From assembly GCA_034435675.1 (NCBI GenBank), contig DAOTWP010000344.1, positions 1-41,640 of the forward strand: a DNA stretch of 41,640 nt, written 5' to 3'. Below, piece by piece: positions 7,289-15,621 of this stretch; within the stretch, counting starts at the first letter, position 1, and every line of letters begins with the position of its first letter. The notes under the pieces were generated by a model that was given only the letters and a program-made list of their open reading frames with translations, made no database searches and was not told the origin of the DNA. The DNA is from DAOTWP01 sp034435675. GTDB lineage: Bacteria > Chloroflexota > Anaerolineae > Aggregatilineales > Phototrophicaceae. The translations under genes were made by a program, and so were the position numbers.

Positions 7289-7522
7289 TCAGGGTTTCTG
7301 GATGAAGAAGATGTGCTTGTCGCCTTCTTGCTGATATTCAAGCAGTGCGTTGCCGGTCTTCTTCGACCAGGCTTCCATATCGGGTTTGGAACCAGGATCG
7401 GTGGCGATCATCTTGAGGATTTGCCCGGATTGCAGCGCGTCTATCGCCTTCTTGGTCTTGAGAATGGGCAGCGGGCAGCTCATGCCGCTGCAATCCAGCA
7501 CCTGGTTAGGTTCGTAAGCCAT
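7289..7522 (-). CDS. tusA: TusA-family sulfur carrier protein
   Basis: The 77-residue protein has the TusA/SirA signature CSGMSCPLPILKTKKAI. Cys16 of the CPxP motif accepts sulfane sulfur as persulfide; Cys11 is an extra cysteine. The length is typical. The start at 7522 follows GAAAGG with a 10-base spacer and gives the usual short N-terminus; an upstream in-frame ATG at 7549 has no ribosome binding site. TusA passes sulfur between rhodaneses, DsrE-type proteins and downstream acceptors. Here it heads a run of three dsrE-type genes and lbpA, so its acceptor is probably in this operon rather than tRNA thiolation. Confidence 0.94.
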   Translation of the reverse strand: MAYEPNQVLDCSGMSCPLPILKTKKAIDALQSGQILKMIATDPGSKPDMEAWSKKTGNALLEYQQEGDKHIFFIQKP

Positions 7523-7573
7523 ATTGCGGTTGCCTTTCGCTAAATTCATTTCGGGTTGCAGTCACACTTTCAG

Positions 7574-7609
7574 AAAAACAATGCGATGCAGACTGCAAGC
7601 GGCGCATTG
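7574..7609 (-). terminator. Intrinsic terminator after the PocR-domain regulator gene
   Basis: CAATGCG at 7603-7609 (minus-strand reading) pairs with CGCATTG, whose + strand copy is 7579-7585, and an inner TGCA pair lies in the loop. The stem is followed on the minus strand by TTTTT (7578-7574). It starts two bases past the regulator stop codon. It separates the regulator from tusA, so the tusA-hyn genes need read-through or their own start within the next 50 bp, where I see no good -35/-10 pair. Confidence 0.7.
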
Positions 7610-7611
7610 GG

Positions 7612-8421
7612 TTACATATCGGAAGCCAGCCGCGCAATGGTATTCAGGCGCTGCACGGCGTCGGCACGGCGGAAGCCGATTTCCAGCATGGTGCTGACCA
7701 CCCGGCTGAGCAGGTCAGTCAGCAGCCGGATCTGGTCGTTTGAAAAGCGCTTGACGGCGCGGAACTGTTCAAGCAGGAGGCTGCTGTCTGCGTTGTACTG
7801 GCGGGCGCAGTCCTCTAGCGCACGCTGCACCTGCACCGGATCAACAGCGTCTGTCACCAGCGGACCCATGAGGATGTAGCCCACCTGAAGCCGGTCAATC
7901 CAGATCGGCGTCTGGAGATAATGCAAACCGGAAATGCAGTCGAACAGCGTTGGCGCGACGGGTGGTTTTTTCAGGCTCGTCTGCACCTGACGGCGGGCGA
8001 GGCAGGCTTCGTGTGCCGGATCCACCGCATGCACAAACGTGCAGAATGGATGCTGGTAGCCGGGGCACTCCACCAGCGTTGCGCCATTCATGTCCACCAC
8101 CACAATGGAAAGTTCGACAGTCGCAGCAAACGCCTTCAGCAGAGAGCTGATTTCGATCGAACTGAGCAGTTCGGCGCAGGCAGTTTCCGGCGACCTGGCA
8201 GGACTGCTATGTCCCGGTGGGCGGCGCGGCGCGGCGCTTTCTGCTTCTGCCACATGTCCATGATCCGTTAACCAGTGTTCGACCTTCTGGCGCGGAAAAC
8301 GCCACTGCCCGCCAACTTTGAGCGCAGGGAAGCCTGCATCCCGAATCAAGCGGTATATGGTGACCCGGTTAAGCTGCACAAGTTGTTCGACCTCTTTGGT
8401 TGTCAACAGCTTGTCACTCAT
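7612..8421 (-). CDS. Transcriptional regulator: MerR/excisionase-type HTH fused to a PocR sensory domain
   Basis: The 269-residue protein starts with a helix-turn-helix of the excisionase/MerR type (residues 1-55: LTTKEVEQLVQLNRVTIYRLI, then FPALKVGGQWRF and VEHWL). After a Pro/Ala linker comes a PocR ligand-binding domain (about 88-255) with the family's cysteine pattern: Cys127 in HPFCTFVH, Cys140 in EACLAR and Cys162 in FDCISGLHY. This is followed by PIWIDRLQVGYILMGPL. PocR domains are PAS-like and are thought to bind small hydrocarbon-type ligands; the three conserved cysteines could bind a metal or respond to redox. An AAGGAGG site precedes the ATG. Its position just upstream of the sulfur/hydrogenase genes, in the same direction, suggests it controls them. 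Two inverted repeats lie in its own promoter region. Confidence 0.85.
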   Translation of the reverse strand: MSDKLLTTKEVEQLVQLNRVTIYRLIRDAGFPALKVGGQWRFPRQKVEHWLTDHGHVAEAESAAPRRPPGHSSPARSPETACAELLSSIEISSLLKAFAATVELSIVVVDMNGATLVECPGYQHPFCTFVHAVDPAHEACLARRQVQTSLKKPPVAPTLFDCISGLHYLQTPIWIDRLQVGYILMGPLVTDAVDPVQVQRALEDCARQYNADSSLLLEQFRAVKRFSNDQIRLLTDLLSRVVSTMLEIGFRRADAVQRLNTIARLASDM

Positions 8422-8460
8422 GGCTGCTGCCTCCTTAGCTATGAGGTTAGCATCAAAATT

Positions 8461-8498
8461 GACTACTTTTAACTAGTCTTGTTTATCAATAGTGATAA
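8461..8498. promoter_or_regulatory. Two inverted repeats upstream of the PocR regulator (candidate operators)
   Basis: GACTA at 8461-8465 and TAGTC at 8474-8478 form one inverted repeat. TTATCA at 8483-8488 and TGATAA at 8493-8498 form a second with a 4-base spacer. Both lie 40-77 bp upstream of the regulator's start in AT-rich sequence, where a promoter should be. A self-binding regulator is plausible; no clear -35/-10 pair can be fixed. Confidence 0.4.
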
Positions 8499-9222
8499 GC
8501 TGTGCTGATGTAAGCAGCGCGGGTTGTCGCCTGTATTTAGGAAGGCGCGGGAAGCGTTGGCAAAGATCGTGACCCGTATTGCGGGAGGTGAATCCCGGTA
8601 ATGCGGTGTAAATTTCGATTGTGCTGCCGATGTAACAAAATAGTTGATCGCTGTACACTATAGTGGTACGATTAGGTCAGATGGTTAGCTTTTTCCACAG
8701 TCAGGAAGAAGCAGCGGCAGTTCTGTAATAGTCGCCATGAAGACGCCAGGAACGCCACTTGGACCGGGGCGAACTATCCCGGTGGTGACGCAGCGTGTTC
8801 CAGGGGTTGTCGATGCGCCGTGTAGAGTCACAAGCTGTCTCCCGCAGATTGCAAACCGCTCCTTTATGCTGTCTTGTGGTCATCTAACACACTGCTGCGG
8901 TTCCAGCAGGGCAAATACCCCCGAAGCACTGCATCACATCGAGAACACATCGAAAGCGGCGCTTGAAGATTGTGGGTGGGCGGAGCCGTGCTCTAATCAA
9001 GCGAAAGCCACTATTCAGGATGCCAGCCTGCCCAATGCTCACAGCCGGTGCAGGTTTCAACTGACTGACGAAGGATGCTTCTTCGCCACAGCGATGACTG
9101 AAACCGGGTAGCGCGTATTGGCGTTGGGAGCGCGGCATTGATGGGGATGCAGCAGTGTTCAATACTTATTGCTGCACATCGCAGTCCTTAGGAGTCCTGT
9201 CTCAACAGTCTAGGAGTCTGGC
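8499..9222. other. 724-bp stretch with no convincing gene
   Basis: Short reading frames exist on both strands (8473-8658, 8701-8883 and 8884-9162 minus; 8737-9111 plus). They overlap one another, lack good ribosome binding sites, are rich in Cys, His, Arg and Ser in the manner of non-coding frames, and match no family I know. A 10-bp palindrome CACTATAGTG lies at 8656-8665. The stretch could be a decayed gene or a long divergent regulatory region. Confidence 0.5.
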
Positions 9223-9546
9223 ATGATGACTGCATTTACGATCACTCCAGTAGAAAAGGGCATTCTGCGGTGTCGACACACAGCAGCCCTTACAGCCGAG
9301 GATATACGCTCACTGGCGAGCTTTTTCCACGATTACCGGGGCAAACTGCTGGTTGACCTCACGGGCACAACTGGCGAAGAGTGTGCGCGACACATCAAGA
9401 ATTTTCGCCCCATGATGCCCGCGACGGCAATCTTTGGGGCGGAACTTGATCCGGGCATTCTGGAAATTCCAGATAGTTATTACACACGGGAAGTGCGTTA
9501 CTTCAAATCCGAAGCAGAGGCGTTAGCCTGGCTGCGTGAGCAGTAG
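9223..9546 (+). CDS. Small SpoIIAA/STAS-like protein
   Basis: The 107-residue protein follows an AGGAG site with ideal spacing and starts with two ATGs. It has alternating strands and helices: TITPVEKGILRCRHT, then LTAEDIRSLASFFHDYRGKLLVDLTGT, and it ends in the VRYFKSEAEALAWLREQ helix common in SpoIIAA-like (STAS-fold) proteins. No phosphoacceptor serine can be assigned with confidence. It stands alone, so no pathway is implied. The gene is real on codon use and signals; the family call is tentative. Confidence 0.7.
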   Translation: MMTAFTITPVEKGILRCRHTAALTAEDIRSLASFFHDYRGKLLVDLTGTTGEECARHIKNFRPMMPATAIFGAELDPGILEIPDSYYTREVRYFKSEAEALAWLREQ

Positions 9547-9547
9547 A

Positions 9548-9602
9548 AGTATTCTTCGGCGGCGCTGCGTCCGACGCGGTGTGAACTCACACAACGAATA
9601 CT
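9548..9602. repeat. Inverted repeat in the convergent gap after the SpoIIAA-like gene
   Basis: AGTATTC at 9548-9554 pairs with GAATACT at 9596-9602, and an inner GTGTG/CACAC pair lies within. It starts two bases after the stop codon, in the 211-bp gap between convergent genes. It lacks a U-tract, so termination is only possible, not shown. Confidence 0.35.
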
Positions 9603-9757
9603 GCGCCAGCAGTGCCGCCACGCTCGTGCTGAGGCGAAGAGCAACATCTGATGCAGGCAAAACGCGCCCGCGCTGAAACGTGTTTTGCATGCGTTATTGT
9701 GCATGTGCGCAGCCGGCGTAAACAGCGGGCAGCGAGTGCCACCCGCCTAATCCTGAC

Positions 9758-10969
9758 TTACGACATGTCGTTCACGGTATGCAGCCACGAGAGGAACCCG
9801 AAGAAGATCGGTGCCAGCAGCAGCACGGTGAGCAGCACAAGCAGCGGAATCGTGGGGATGCTGGTGGCTCCTGAAGCGACAATCACGCTGGCAGACAGGA
9901 GCATGACCCCCTGCCCTATGCGATGGGTGCGTGGATCCCGGTCCGCATCATGCAGGGACTGAATCATCAGCGCGATGCCAACCAGCGCGGTAGCAACTGC
10001 GCCCACCAGCAGCCAGCGCACATCAGCGGGCAGTTGTGTTCCCGCTGCTTCAATCACATTCAAAATGACTGCGCCTGTCATGGCGATTCCTGCCGTCACG
10101 GGCAGATGTGCGTACATCCACATTGTCGTCCACAGCGCGCCGTCCTTCGGCTTGCGGTGCGACACAAAATCGAAATACAACCACCACAGACCAATCGCCA
10201 GCAGCATGCCGGTCATGCCGATGACGCCAACTTCCACTGTCAGGTGCGCATGCCCGGCGACACCCTGCACCGTGCCGACGATCACCTCGCCGAGGACGAT
10301 AATTGTGAACAGCCCGAAGCGCTCCACCAGGGACGGCGTCACGGTTCTGCTGGCGTCAATCTGCGCCTGTACAGCAGGCTTATTGCGCCCCAGGTTGAAG
10401 CTCAATAACGGCAGCAGCAGCGCCAGGAGCAGTGCAAGCCCCCACAGATAGAAACGTCCCGGCGCTTCGACAAACGCAGACAGAAAGAACAGCAGCGTAT
10501 TCAGCAAGAATACGCTCACGTAGGGGCGCGTGAGGGGTCGGTGGTTGGAGTCGTACACGCCGGTGCGCCACCACAGCACGCTGAGGATCAACTGGAAGGC
10601 GGCATAGGACAGCGCAAAACCGGGGGCGGCTGCGCCGAAGGCATCATGCGTGAAAACCGCCATCGCCGCGACGGTGAACATCTGCAAGAAGGTGAAGACA
10701 CGGGTGCGGATGTCGTCGTTGCCGTGCAGTTCATGATAAAGCGTGCCGTTGATCCATGCCCAGTAGATCACCACAAAGAGGAAGGCGAACTGAAGCAGGT
10801 GAACAGCGTCAATATGACTCGCCAGCGCATGGGTCGACTCCGCGACCAGCACCACATAGACCAGATCGTAAAACAGTTCCAGGAACGTGACCTGCCGGTG
10901 CTGCTCACGATCCCGGATGTTGCGCGGCGGCTGCCACCAGCGCCGGAAGCTGCTGAAGATGATGCCCAT
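9758..10969 (-). CDS. LtrA-family membrane protein (low temperature requirement A)
   Basis: The 403-residue protein has about ten to twelve membrane helices and the LtrA family hallmarks. These are QVTFLELFYDLVYVVLVA at the first helix, FVVIYWAWINGTLY in the third, DDIRTRVFTFLQMF after it, and ERFGLFTIIVLGEVIVG in the middle. The family was named for a Listeria gene needed at low temperature; its transport or other role is unknown. The start at 10969 follows AGGGG; a GTG at 10990 is less supported. It is 33 bp after the AraC-type regulator gene and reads the same way, so the regulator may control it. Confidence 0.9.
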   Translation of the reverse strand: MGIIFSSFRRWWQPPRNIRDREQHRQVTFLELFYDLVYVVLVAESTHALASHIDAVHLLQFAFLFVVIYWAWINGTLYHELHGNDDIRTRVFTFLQMFTVAAMAVFTHDAFGAAAPGFALSYAAFQLILSVLWWRTGVYDSNHRPLTRPYVSVFLLNTLLFFLSAFVEAPGRFYLWGLALLLALLLPLLSFNLGRNKPAVQAQIDASRTVTPSLVERFGLFTIIVLGEVIVGTVQGVAGHAHLTVEVGVIGMTGMLLAIGLWWLYFDFVSHRKPKDGALWTTMWMYAHLPVTAGIAMTGAVILNVIEAAGTQLPADVRWLLVGAVATALVGIALMIQSLHDADRDPRTHRIGQGVMLLSASVIVASGATSIPTIPLLVLLTVLLLAPIFFGFLSWLHTVNDMS

Positions 10970-11002
10970 GTTCACCCCTGTTCCAGCCACCTGCCGATGG
11001 CT

Positions 11003-12031
11003 TCACCGCAATTGTGCTCGCTCGTGTGTGCGCATGTGCCCGCGCGTCTGCTCGCGGACATATTCCGGGGTCTGCCCCGTCCATGCCCGGAAGGCGCGGA
11101 AGAACGAATTCGGGTCTTCGTAGCCCAGCAGAAACGCGATCTGCCCGCTGGAATAGTCTGATTTTGACAGGTAATTGCGGGCGAGTTCCTCGCGCAGGCT
11201 GTCGAGTTCCTTCTGGAAGGTCGTGCCTTCTTCGCGCAAACGGCGCTGCAAGGTGCGCGTGCTGACTGCCAGCCGTGCGGCGACATCGTTCATGCCGTAT
11301 TGTCCGCTCGCCATAATCTCCATCAGGCAGGCGCGCACGCGATCCCGGAAATTTGCTTCCTGCGCCAGGTCCTGCATGCGCAGATTCAGGTTCGGCTCGA
11401 AGATCGACCACATCGTGTCATTGGCGGTCAGGAATGGTTTTTGGGCATCTGCCGCCGCGAACACAATCCCGTTGAACGTACCCGTTTGCACCGGCGCGCC
11501 AAAATAAGCGGCATACGCTTCCGTTTCGGGTAGGTCAATCGTAGCGTAGACCGCTGCCGGGATGATCCGTTCGCGGGTCGCCATACGCGCCACCTGCACC
11601 CAGAAAGCCAGTTCCACGGCGATCAGCGGGGTCGGTGGCGGCGCGTTTTCCGGCAGCCCGCTGAATTTAACCGTCGTTTGTGCGCCGCCCTGCGTAACAT
11701 CCAGCCGCAGCGGACCGACCAGCGGCTTGTAGTGCGCGATGCGCTGGAGCGCGACATTCAGATCCGCGCTGCAATAACAGGCGAAAATCGGCGGGCTAAA
11801 CGCTTCAACCGTGATGGTTTCTACTAACCGGATCGGGAAGGTGGGTTCGTCCCGCAGCACATACGACAGCCCTTCCCACAGCCGGTAGTATTCATCGGCA
11901 GTAATTGTCGGTGTTCTGCGGCTCAGCAAATCCAGCGGCAGTCGCGCGTGGCGCACCACATCCTGCGGTGAAATCTGCATATCGCGCAGCACAATCAGCC
12001 AGCCGGTATCGAGGACATATTTTGTACTCAT
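11003..12031 (-). CDS. AraC-family transcriptional regulator with Arabinose_bd-type N-terminal domain
   Basis: The 342-residue protein has an N-terminal ligand-binding region of the type seen in OruR/ArgR-like AraC regulators (about residues 15-205: ISPQDVVRHARLPLDLL, LQRIAHYKPLVGPL and FGAPVQTGTFNGIVFAA). The C-terminal AraC DNA-binding domain (about 230-335) has MNDVAARLAVSTRTLQRRLREEG as first helix-turn-helix. SSGQIAFLLGYEDPNSFFRAFRAWTGQTPEYVR follows as the second. The whole family signature is intact. It lies between an SDR gene (31-bp gap) and ltrA (33-bp gap), all on the minus strand, which suggests one transcript. Likely targets are these neighbours; the ligand is unknown. Confidence 0.92.
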   Translation of the reverse strand: MSTKYVLDTGWLIVLRDMQISPQDVVRHARLPLDLLSRRTPTITADEYYRLWEGLSYVLRDEPTFPIRLVETITVEAFSPPIFACYCSADLNVALQRIAHYKPLVGPLRLDVTQGGAQTTVKFSGLPENAPPPTPLIAVELAFWVQVARMATRERIIPAAVYATIDLPETEAYAAYFGAPVQTGTFNGIVFAAADAQKPFLTANDTMWSIFEPNLNLRMQDLAQEANFRDRVRACLMEIMASGQYGMNDVAARLAVSTRTLQRRLREEGTTFQKELDSLREELARNYLSKSDYSSGQIAFLLGYEDPNSFFRAFRAWTGQTPEYVREQTRGHMRTHERAQLR

Positions 12032-12062
12032 GGTGCTGTCCGTTCGTGAAACCGCTTACACC

Positions 12063-13001
12063 CTATGCCTTGTTCAACAGAGCATAGCGGACGCCGGTCA
12101 ATGCTTCAGAGACTTCCCAGAAGCGTCTGAGCAGCTCCGCATCGTATGCCTGTTTGTTGGCGCGTTTTTCGGCAGCATAGCCGCGCGAATTGAACCAGCG
12201 TGGACCATAGAACACGCCGCCCTTGGCGTCCCGTGCGGTCATGCCATACAGCATCGGCAGCACCCCCATGCGGATGTCCTGCGCAATCAGTGGTTGCATA
12301 ATACGGTACAGCAGCGCTTCAAAGCGCGTGCCGGACTGCTCGACACTGTTTGCCTGCAAATTGCCGATCACCAGCCCCGGATGCGAAACGTTGGCGATGG
12401 TGTCCACCCCGGCGGCGGTCAGGCGCTTGTGCAGCTCGAAGGCGAACAGCACGTTCGCCAGTTTGCTCTGCCCATATGCCGCCCAGCGGCTGTAGTTCTG
12501 TTTGCCCATCAGGTCATCGAAATTGATTGACCCAATATAATTGGCGGTGCTGCTGACGCTGTGAATGCGGGCGTTTGGCGTCTTGACGATCATATCCAGC
12601 AGCAAGCCTGTCAGCGCGAAGTGCCCCAGGTGGTTCACGCCAAGCTGCATCTCGAAACCATCCACCGTTTCCTGACGCGGAATCGCCATCAGACCGGCGT
12701 TGTTCAACAGAATGTCGAGGCGGTCATATTTTGCCTTAAACGCCCCGGCAAAGGCGCGCACAGAACTGAGATCGCCCACATCAAGCCGCATCACATCCAG
12801 CGCTGCGCCGGGATGCGCTTGCAGGATTTCCGCTTGCGCCGTTTCACCTTTGCTCATGCTGCGCACTGCCAGCACCACGACCGCACCTTTTCCGGCGAAT
12901 GTGCGCGCACACTCAAACCCCAACCCGCTGTTCGCGCCGGTGACGACAATCACTTTCCCGGTCAGGTCGGGGATGTTTGCCTGTGTCCATTTTGCGCTCA
13001 T
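12063..13001 (-). CDS. Short-chain dehydrogenase/reductase (retinol dehydrogenase-like)
   Basis: The 312-residue classical SDR has the cofactor motif TGANSGLG (near residue 21), DVGDLSSV, the NNAG motif, the catalytic Ser in SVSSTANYIGS, and the YGQSK catalytic Tyr/Lys. The R in LAVRSMSKGE after the second strand favours NADP(H). It resembles the WW-domain oxidoreductase/retinol dehydrogenase-like SDRs that often act on lipophilic alcohols, but the substrate cannot be read from sequence. I chose the ATG at 13001, preceded by AGGAA, over a 13-residue longer form at 13040. It is the first of a three-gene run with the AraC regulator and ltrA. Confidence 0.92.
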   Translation of the reverse strand: MSAKWTQANIPDLTGKVIVVTGANSGLGFECARTFAGKGAVVVLAVRSMSKGETAQAEILQAHPGAALDVMRLDVGDLSSVRAFAGAFKAKYDRLDILLNNAGLMAIPRQETVDGFEMQLGVNHLGHFALTGLLLDMIVKTPNARIHSVSSTANYIGSINFDDLMGKQNYSRWAAYGQSKLANVLFAFELHKRLTAAGVDTIANVSHPGLVIGNLQANSVEQSGTRFEALLYRIMQPLIAQDIRMGVLPMLYGMTARDAKGGVFYGPRWFNSRGYAAEKRANKQAYDAELLRRFWEVSEALTGVRYALLNKA

Positions 13002-13311
13002 GTGTTTTTTCCTGCACCTCGTTTTTGGGAATGTCTGCATGCATCAACACAGTTAAACACGCATTCGGCTTGCATTTGCCCAGTCGCCCAGCCTTGCAGC
13101 CCGCCTGTGCAGCCCGCTGCGTTGAATAGTTCAGCGATTGCGTTGATTTGTTTTGAGGATAACCCAGAAGGGACGCCAGCGCACTGGCACAGTACGCCAA
13201 TGCTCTTGCAAATCGCGCCAGGTTGCAGACTGTGGACGCCCCTTGTTCAATCACCGCTGGTTTTGCAGTGTGTATGAGGCTGCTTCCCGGGTTATGCAGC
13301 CCTGAAAGCAG
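13002..13311. other. 310-bp spacer upstream of the SDR gene, with a short direct repeat
   Basis: The spacer has no gene. TGCAGCCCGC occurs twice in tandem, at 13095-13104 and 13108-13117 (13-bp period). GCGTTGA also occurs at 13120-13126 and 13141-13147 (+ strand), two turns apart. Either pair could be a regulator site, for instance for the AraC-type protein encoded in the same run, which often binds direct repeats. No clear promoter hexamers were found. Confidence 0.35.
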
Positions 13312-14316
13312 CTAAGCGCCCAGCCACCCCGCCGCAACCCCTGCCGCCAGCAGCGCATAGGCAGCGCCCAGCAGCAGCAGCCACAGCGCATTTGCCGCGA
13401 CCCGCTGCGCGCGCCGGTGGGCACGCCCCAGCGTCCAGCCGCTCAACAGTGCCAGCGCCGTGCCCGGCAGCAGCAGCAGCAGCACCTGCCATGCCCCGCT
13501 GCCCAGCAGCGTTCCCAACAGCACCGCCAGCGCACTGCCGCGATGCAGCGCCAGCGCCAGGTCGCTGTTCAGCCGGGTGCTGACCCCATAGCCGATGCCC
13601 AGCGCGACACACAACGCCAGCAGCGGCAGTCCGTAAACGTCACTTTTGCCCGCTTCCGCTGCGGAAAGCAGCACCAGCCCCAGCGCCAGCAGCAGCAGTG
13701 TCCCCGCCAGCATCGCGCGTGCCAGTTCCACCAGCGACATCGTGGTTTCGCCAGTGGGCGGCAGCGGCAGCGTATTCAGCGCCCACGCCGTCGTGAACAC
13801 CGCCAGCACCGCCACGCTGGTTAACAGACTGCGGTCCGCCCAGGGCGGAAACGCCAGCACCAGCAGCAGCGCCGGCAGCAGCGCCAGCGCCGCGCCCAGC
13901 CCGCTGCACATCTGCTGTACGCGCCCGGTGATCCCCTTGCGGTAGCGAATCACGGCATATGCCGCTGGGTCGAGCATCAGGCGCACATGCTCCGGCGCGG
14001 CAGGATGGTCAATCTGGCACAGGATGACGATTTTTTCGGGAATCTGGCTGTCCGGCACATCAAACGCCGTGTGCAGCGCGTCCACAAAATCGCTCTTGAA
14101 TGTTTGTGTGCGTGTCACGCCGGGGCTGTACTTGCGCACCACATACATGCGCTCAACCAGCACATTGGGCGGCAGCAGCAGCGCCCGCGCCGCCGCCTCG
14201 AACATTACCGCCGCGGTCCCCCGCGTAAAGGCGCTGAAACGCGCCGGCGCAAAAAACAACCAGCACAGCAGCCGCCAGTAGTGACGTGGATTCAGGGGGT
14301 GCAGCAGCGTGTTCAT
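13312..14316 (-). CDS. Membrane protein of unknown function, cotranscribed with mscS
   Basis: The 334-residue protein has a soluble N-terminal part (about 1-135, with a possible amphipathic first helix) and then six or so very hydrophobic Leu/Ala-rich helices from about residue 136 to the end. The soluble part includes ERMYVVRKYSPGVTRTQTFKSD and IPEKIVILCQIDHPAAPEHVRLML; I do not recognise the domain. The gene starts 23 bp after the MscS stop and reads the same way, so it is probably co-expressed with the channel. The extreme Leu/Ala bias produces long shadow frames on the other strand. Confidence 0.75.
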   Translation of the reverse strand: MNTLLHPLNPRHYWRLLCWLFFAPARFSAFTRGTAAVMFEAAARALLLPPNVLVERMYVVRKYSPGVTRTQTFKSDFVDALHTAFDVPDSQIPEKIVILCQIDHPAAPEHVRLMLDPAAYAVIRYRKGITGRVQQMCSGLGAALALLPALLLVLAFPPWADRSLLTSVAVLAVFTTAWALNTLPLPPTGETTMSLVELARAMLAGTLLLLALGLVLLSAAEAGKSDVYGLPLLALCVALGIGYGVSTRLNSDLALALHRGSALAVLLGTLLGSGAWQVLLLLLPGTALALLSGWTLGRAHRRAQRVAANALWLLLLGAAYALLAAGVAAGWLGA

Positions 14317-14339
14317 TGTTCAACCGCCGGCGCACGCTT

Positions 14340-15539
14340 TCAGCGCGCGTCTTCGCCATCGCCTCCCTGTGGGTAATTCGGGTTGGGGGCAGGCGCAGCA
14401 GCAGGCACGGCAGCGGCGCGCGCGGGCGTTTCGTTGGGGAAGGGCATTTGCTCGATATACAGCGACCGTGTCGGGAAGGCAATGCTGATGCCCAGCGCTT
14501 CCATAATATCCATAATCGCCAGATGAATCTGCTCTTTTTCGGCAGTGAATTCGCCCCAGTTGGACAGCCGGATATAGCAGCGCACCAGGATATCCAACGA
14601 GTTCTCGCCAAAGTTGATGAAATGCACCAGCACCGACTCCGGGTCAACCACTTCGCGCTGGCGCAGCATTTCGTGAATCCGCGCTACCAGCGTGCGGATT
14701 TCGGCACTGGTCACGTTGTATTCAATGCCAATCGTGTGGTCGTACCAGCGTTTACTCAGCCGTGACCAGTTCAGCACCGCTGCTGTGGCGATTTTGCCGT
14801 TGGGTACTGTCACCACCGCCTGATTAAGCTGGCGCACGCGGGTCGAACGAAAACCGACATGCTCAACGATGCCTTCAACATCCGGTGTTTTGATATAGTC
14901 GCCCACCTGAAACGGATTGTCGCCGACAATCGCGCCAAAGCCGAACACATTCTCTACTGTATCCTTTGCCGCCAGCGACACCGCCAGCGCGCCGATGCCC
15001 ACGCTTGCCAGCAGCCCGTTGACATCGTAATCCCACTCCTGCAAAACGATCACCAGCCCGATGACAATCACGACAAAGCGCAGCCCGGTGCGCACAAACG
15101 GGACGAGACGATCATCCAGGCTCAGCCCGGTCACGCGCGAAAAGCGTCCACTGGGCGTCAGCAGGTCAACCAGCCGGTAAACAATCACCAGCACCGCCAG
15201 CAGCACCAGCGTGCGCGACAGGTTGGTGATGAAACCGTCAATGGATAGATCTACATCCAGAATGCGCGCTGCAACAAACAGCGCCAGCGCCAGCGCAATC
15301 AGCCGCGAGGGTCCTTCAACACTGTCCAGCACCCGGTCATCCCAGGTGGCGCGGGTGCGTCTGGCGATTCGGCGCACAGGAAACAGCAGCAGCCGGCTGA
15401 TCAGGTTGCGTGCCACCCAGATCAGCAGCACGGCGAGCACGGCAATCAGCACGCGCGCCGCCCCAAGGCGCAGTTCATCCAGCACAGGCGCTGACTGGAG
15501 CAGAATGGGCGCGGCAGTGGGCATGAACAGGGTCAGCAT
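14340..15539 (-). CDS. MscS-family mechanosensitive ion channel
   Basis: The 399-residue protein has four hydrophobic segments before the pore (about residues 25-47, 75-95, 105-125, 150-168). The MscS pore helix is GLLASVGIGALAVSLAAKDTVENVFG (about 172-198). The beta domain follows, with NPFQVGDYIKTPDVEGIVEHVGFRSTRVR and VVTVPNGKIATAAVLNWSR, then the C-terminal alpha/beta domain. A Pro/Ala-rich tail of about 35 residues ends the protein. Such channels release solutes on hypo-osmotic shock. An AGGAAG site lies upstream. The membrane protein gene 23 bp downstream is probably in the same transcript. Confidence 0.95.
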   Translation of the reverse strand: MLTLFMPTAAPILLQSAPVLDELRLGAARVLIAVLAVLLIWVARNLISRLLLFPVRRIARRTRATWDDRVLDSVEGPSRLIALALALFVAARILDVDLSIDGFITNLSRTLVLLAVLVIVYRLVDLLTPSGRFSRVTGLSLDDRLVPFVRTGLRFVVIVIGLVIVLQEWDYDVNGLLASVGIGALAVSLAAKDTVENVFGFGAIVGDNPFQVGDYIKTPDVEGIVEHVGFRSTRVRQLNQAVVTVPNGKIATAAVLNWSRLSKRWYDHTIGIEYNVTSAEIRTLVARIHEMLRQREVVDPESVLVHFINFGENSLDILVRCYIRLSNWGEFTAEKEQIHLAIMDIMEALGISIAFPTRSLYIEQMPFPNETPARAAAVPAAAPAPNPNYPQGGDGEDAR

Positions 15540-15553
15540 GAGGCATGTCTTCC

Positions 15554-15579
15554 TGTATAATCCAACGGGCAGACTGCCC
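15554..15579 (-). promoter_or_regulatory. Candidate promoter/operator of mscS
   Basis: On the minus strand TATACA (15559-15554) is a possible -10 about 15 bp before the mscS start. A GGGCAG-A-CTGCCC inverted repeat at 15567-15579 lies just upstream. No good -35 is seen. Confidence 0.3.
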
Positions 15580-15621
15580 CTATGTTGCCAGATGTGCGCC
15601 GCTGCTGCAAGTTATCCGGGC

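Noticed and set aside
8737..9111. 124-residue plus-strand frame in the gene-poor stretch
   Set aside because: Composition is rich in Cys, Thr and Ser, it overlaps opposing frames, and no motif is recognisable.
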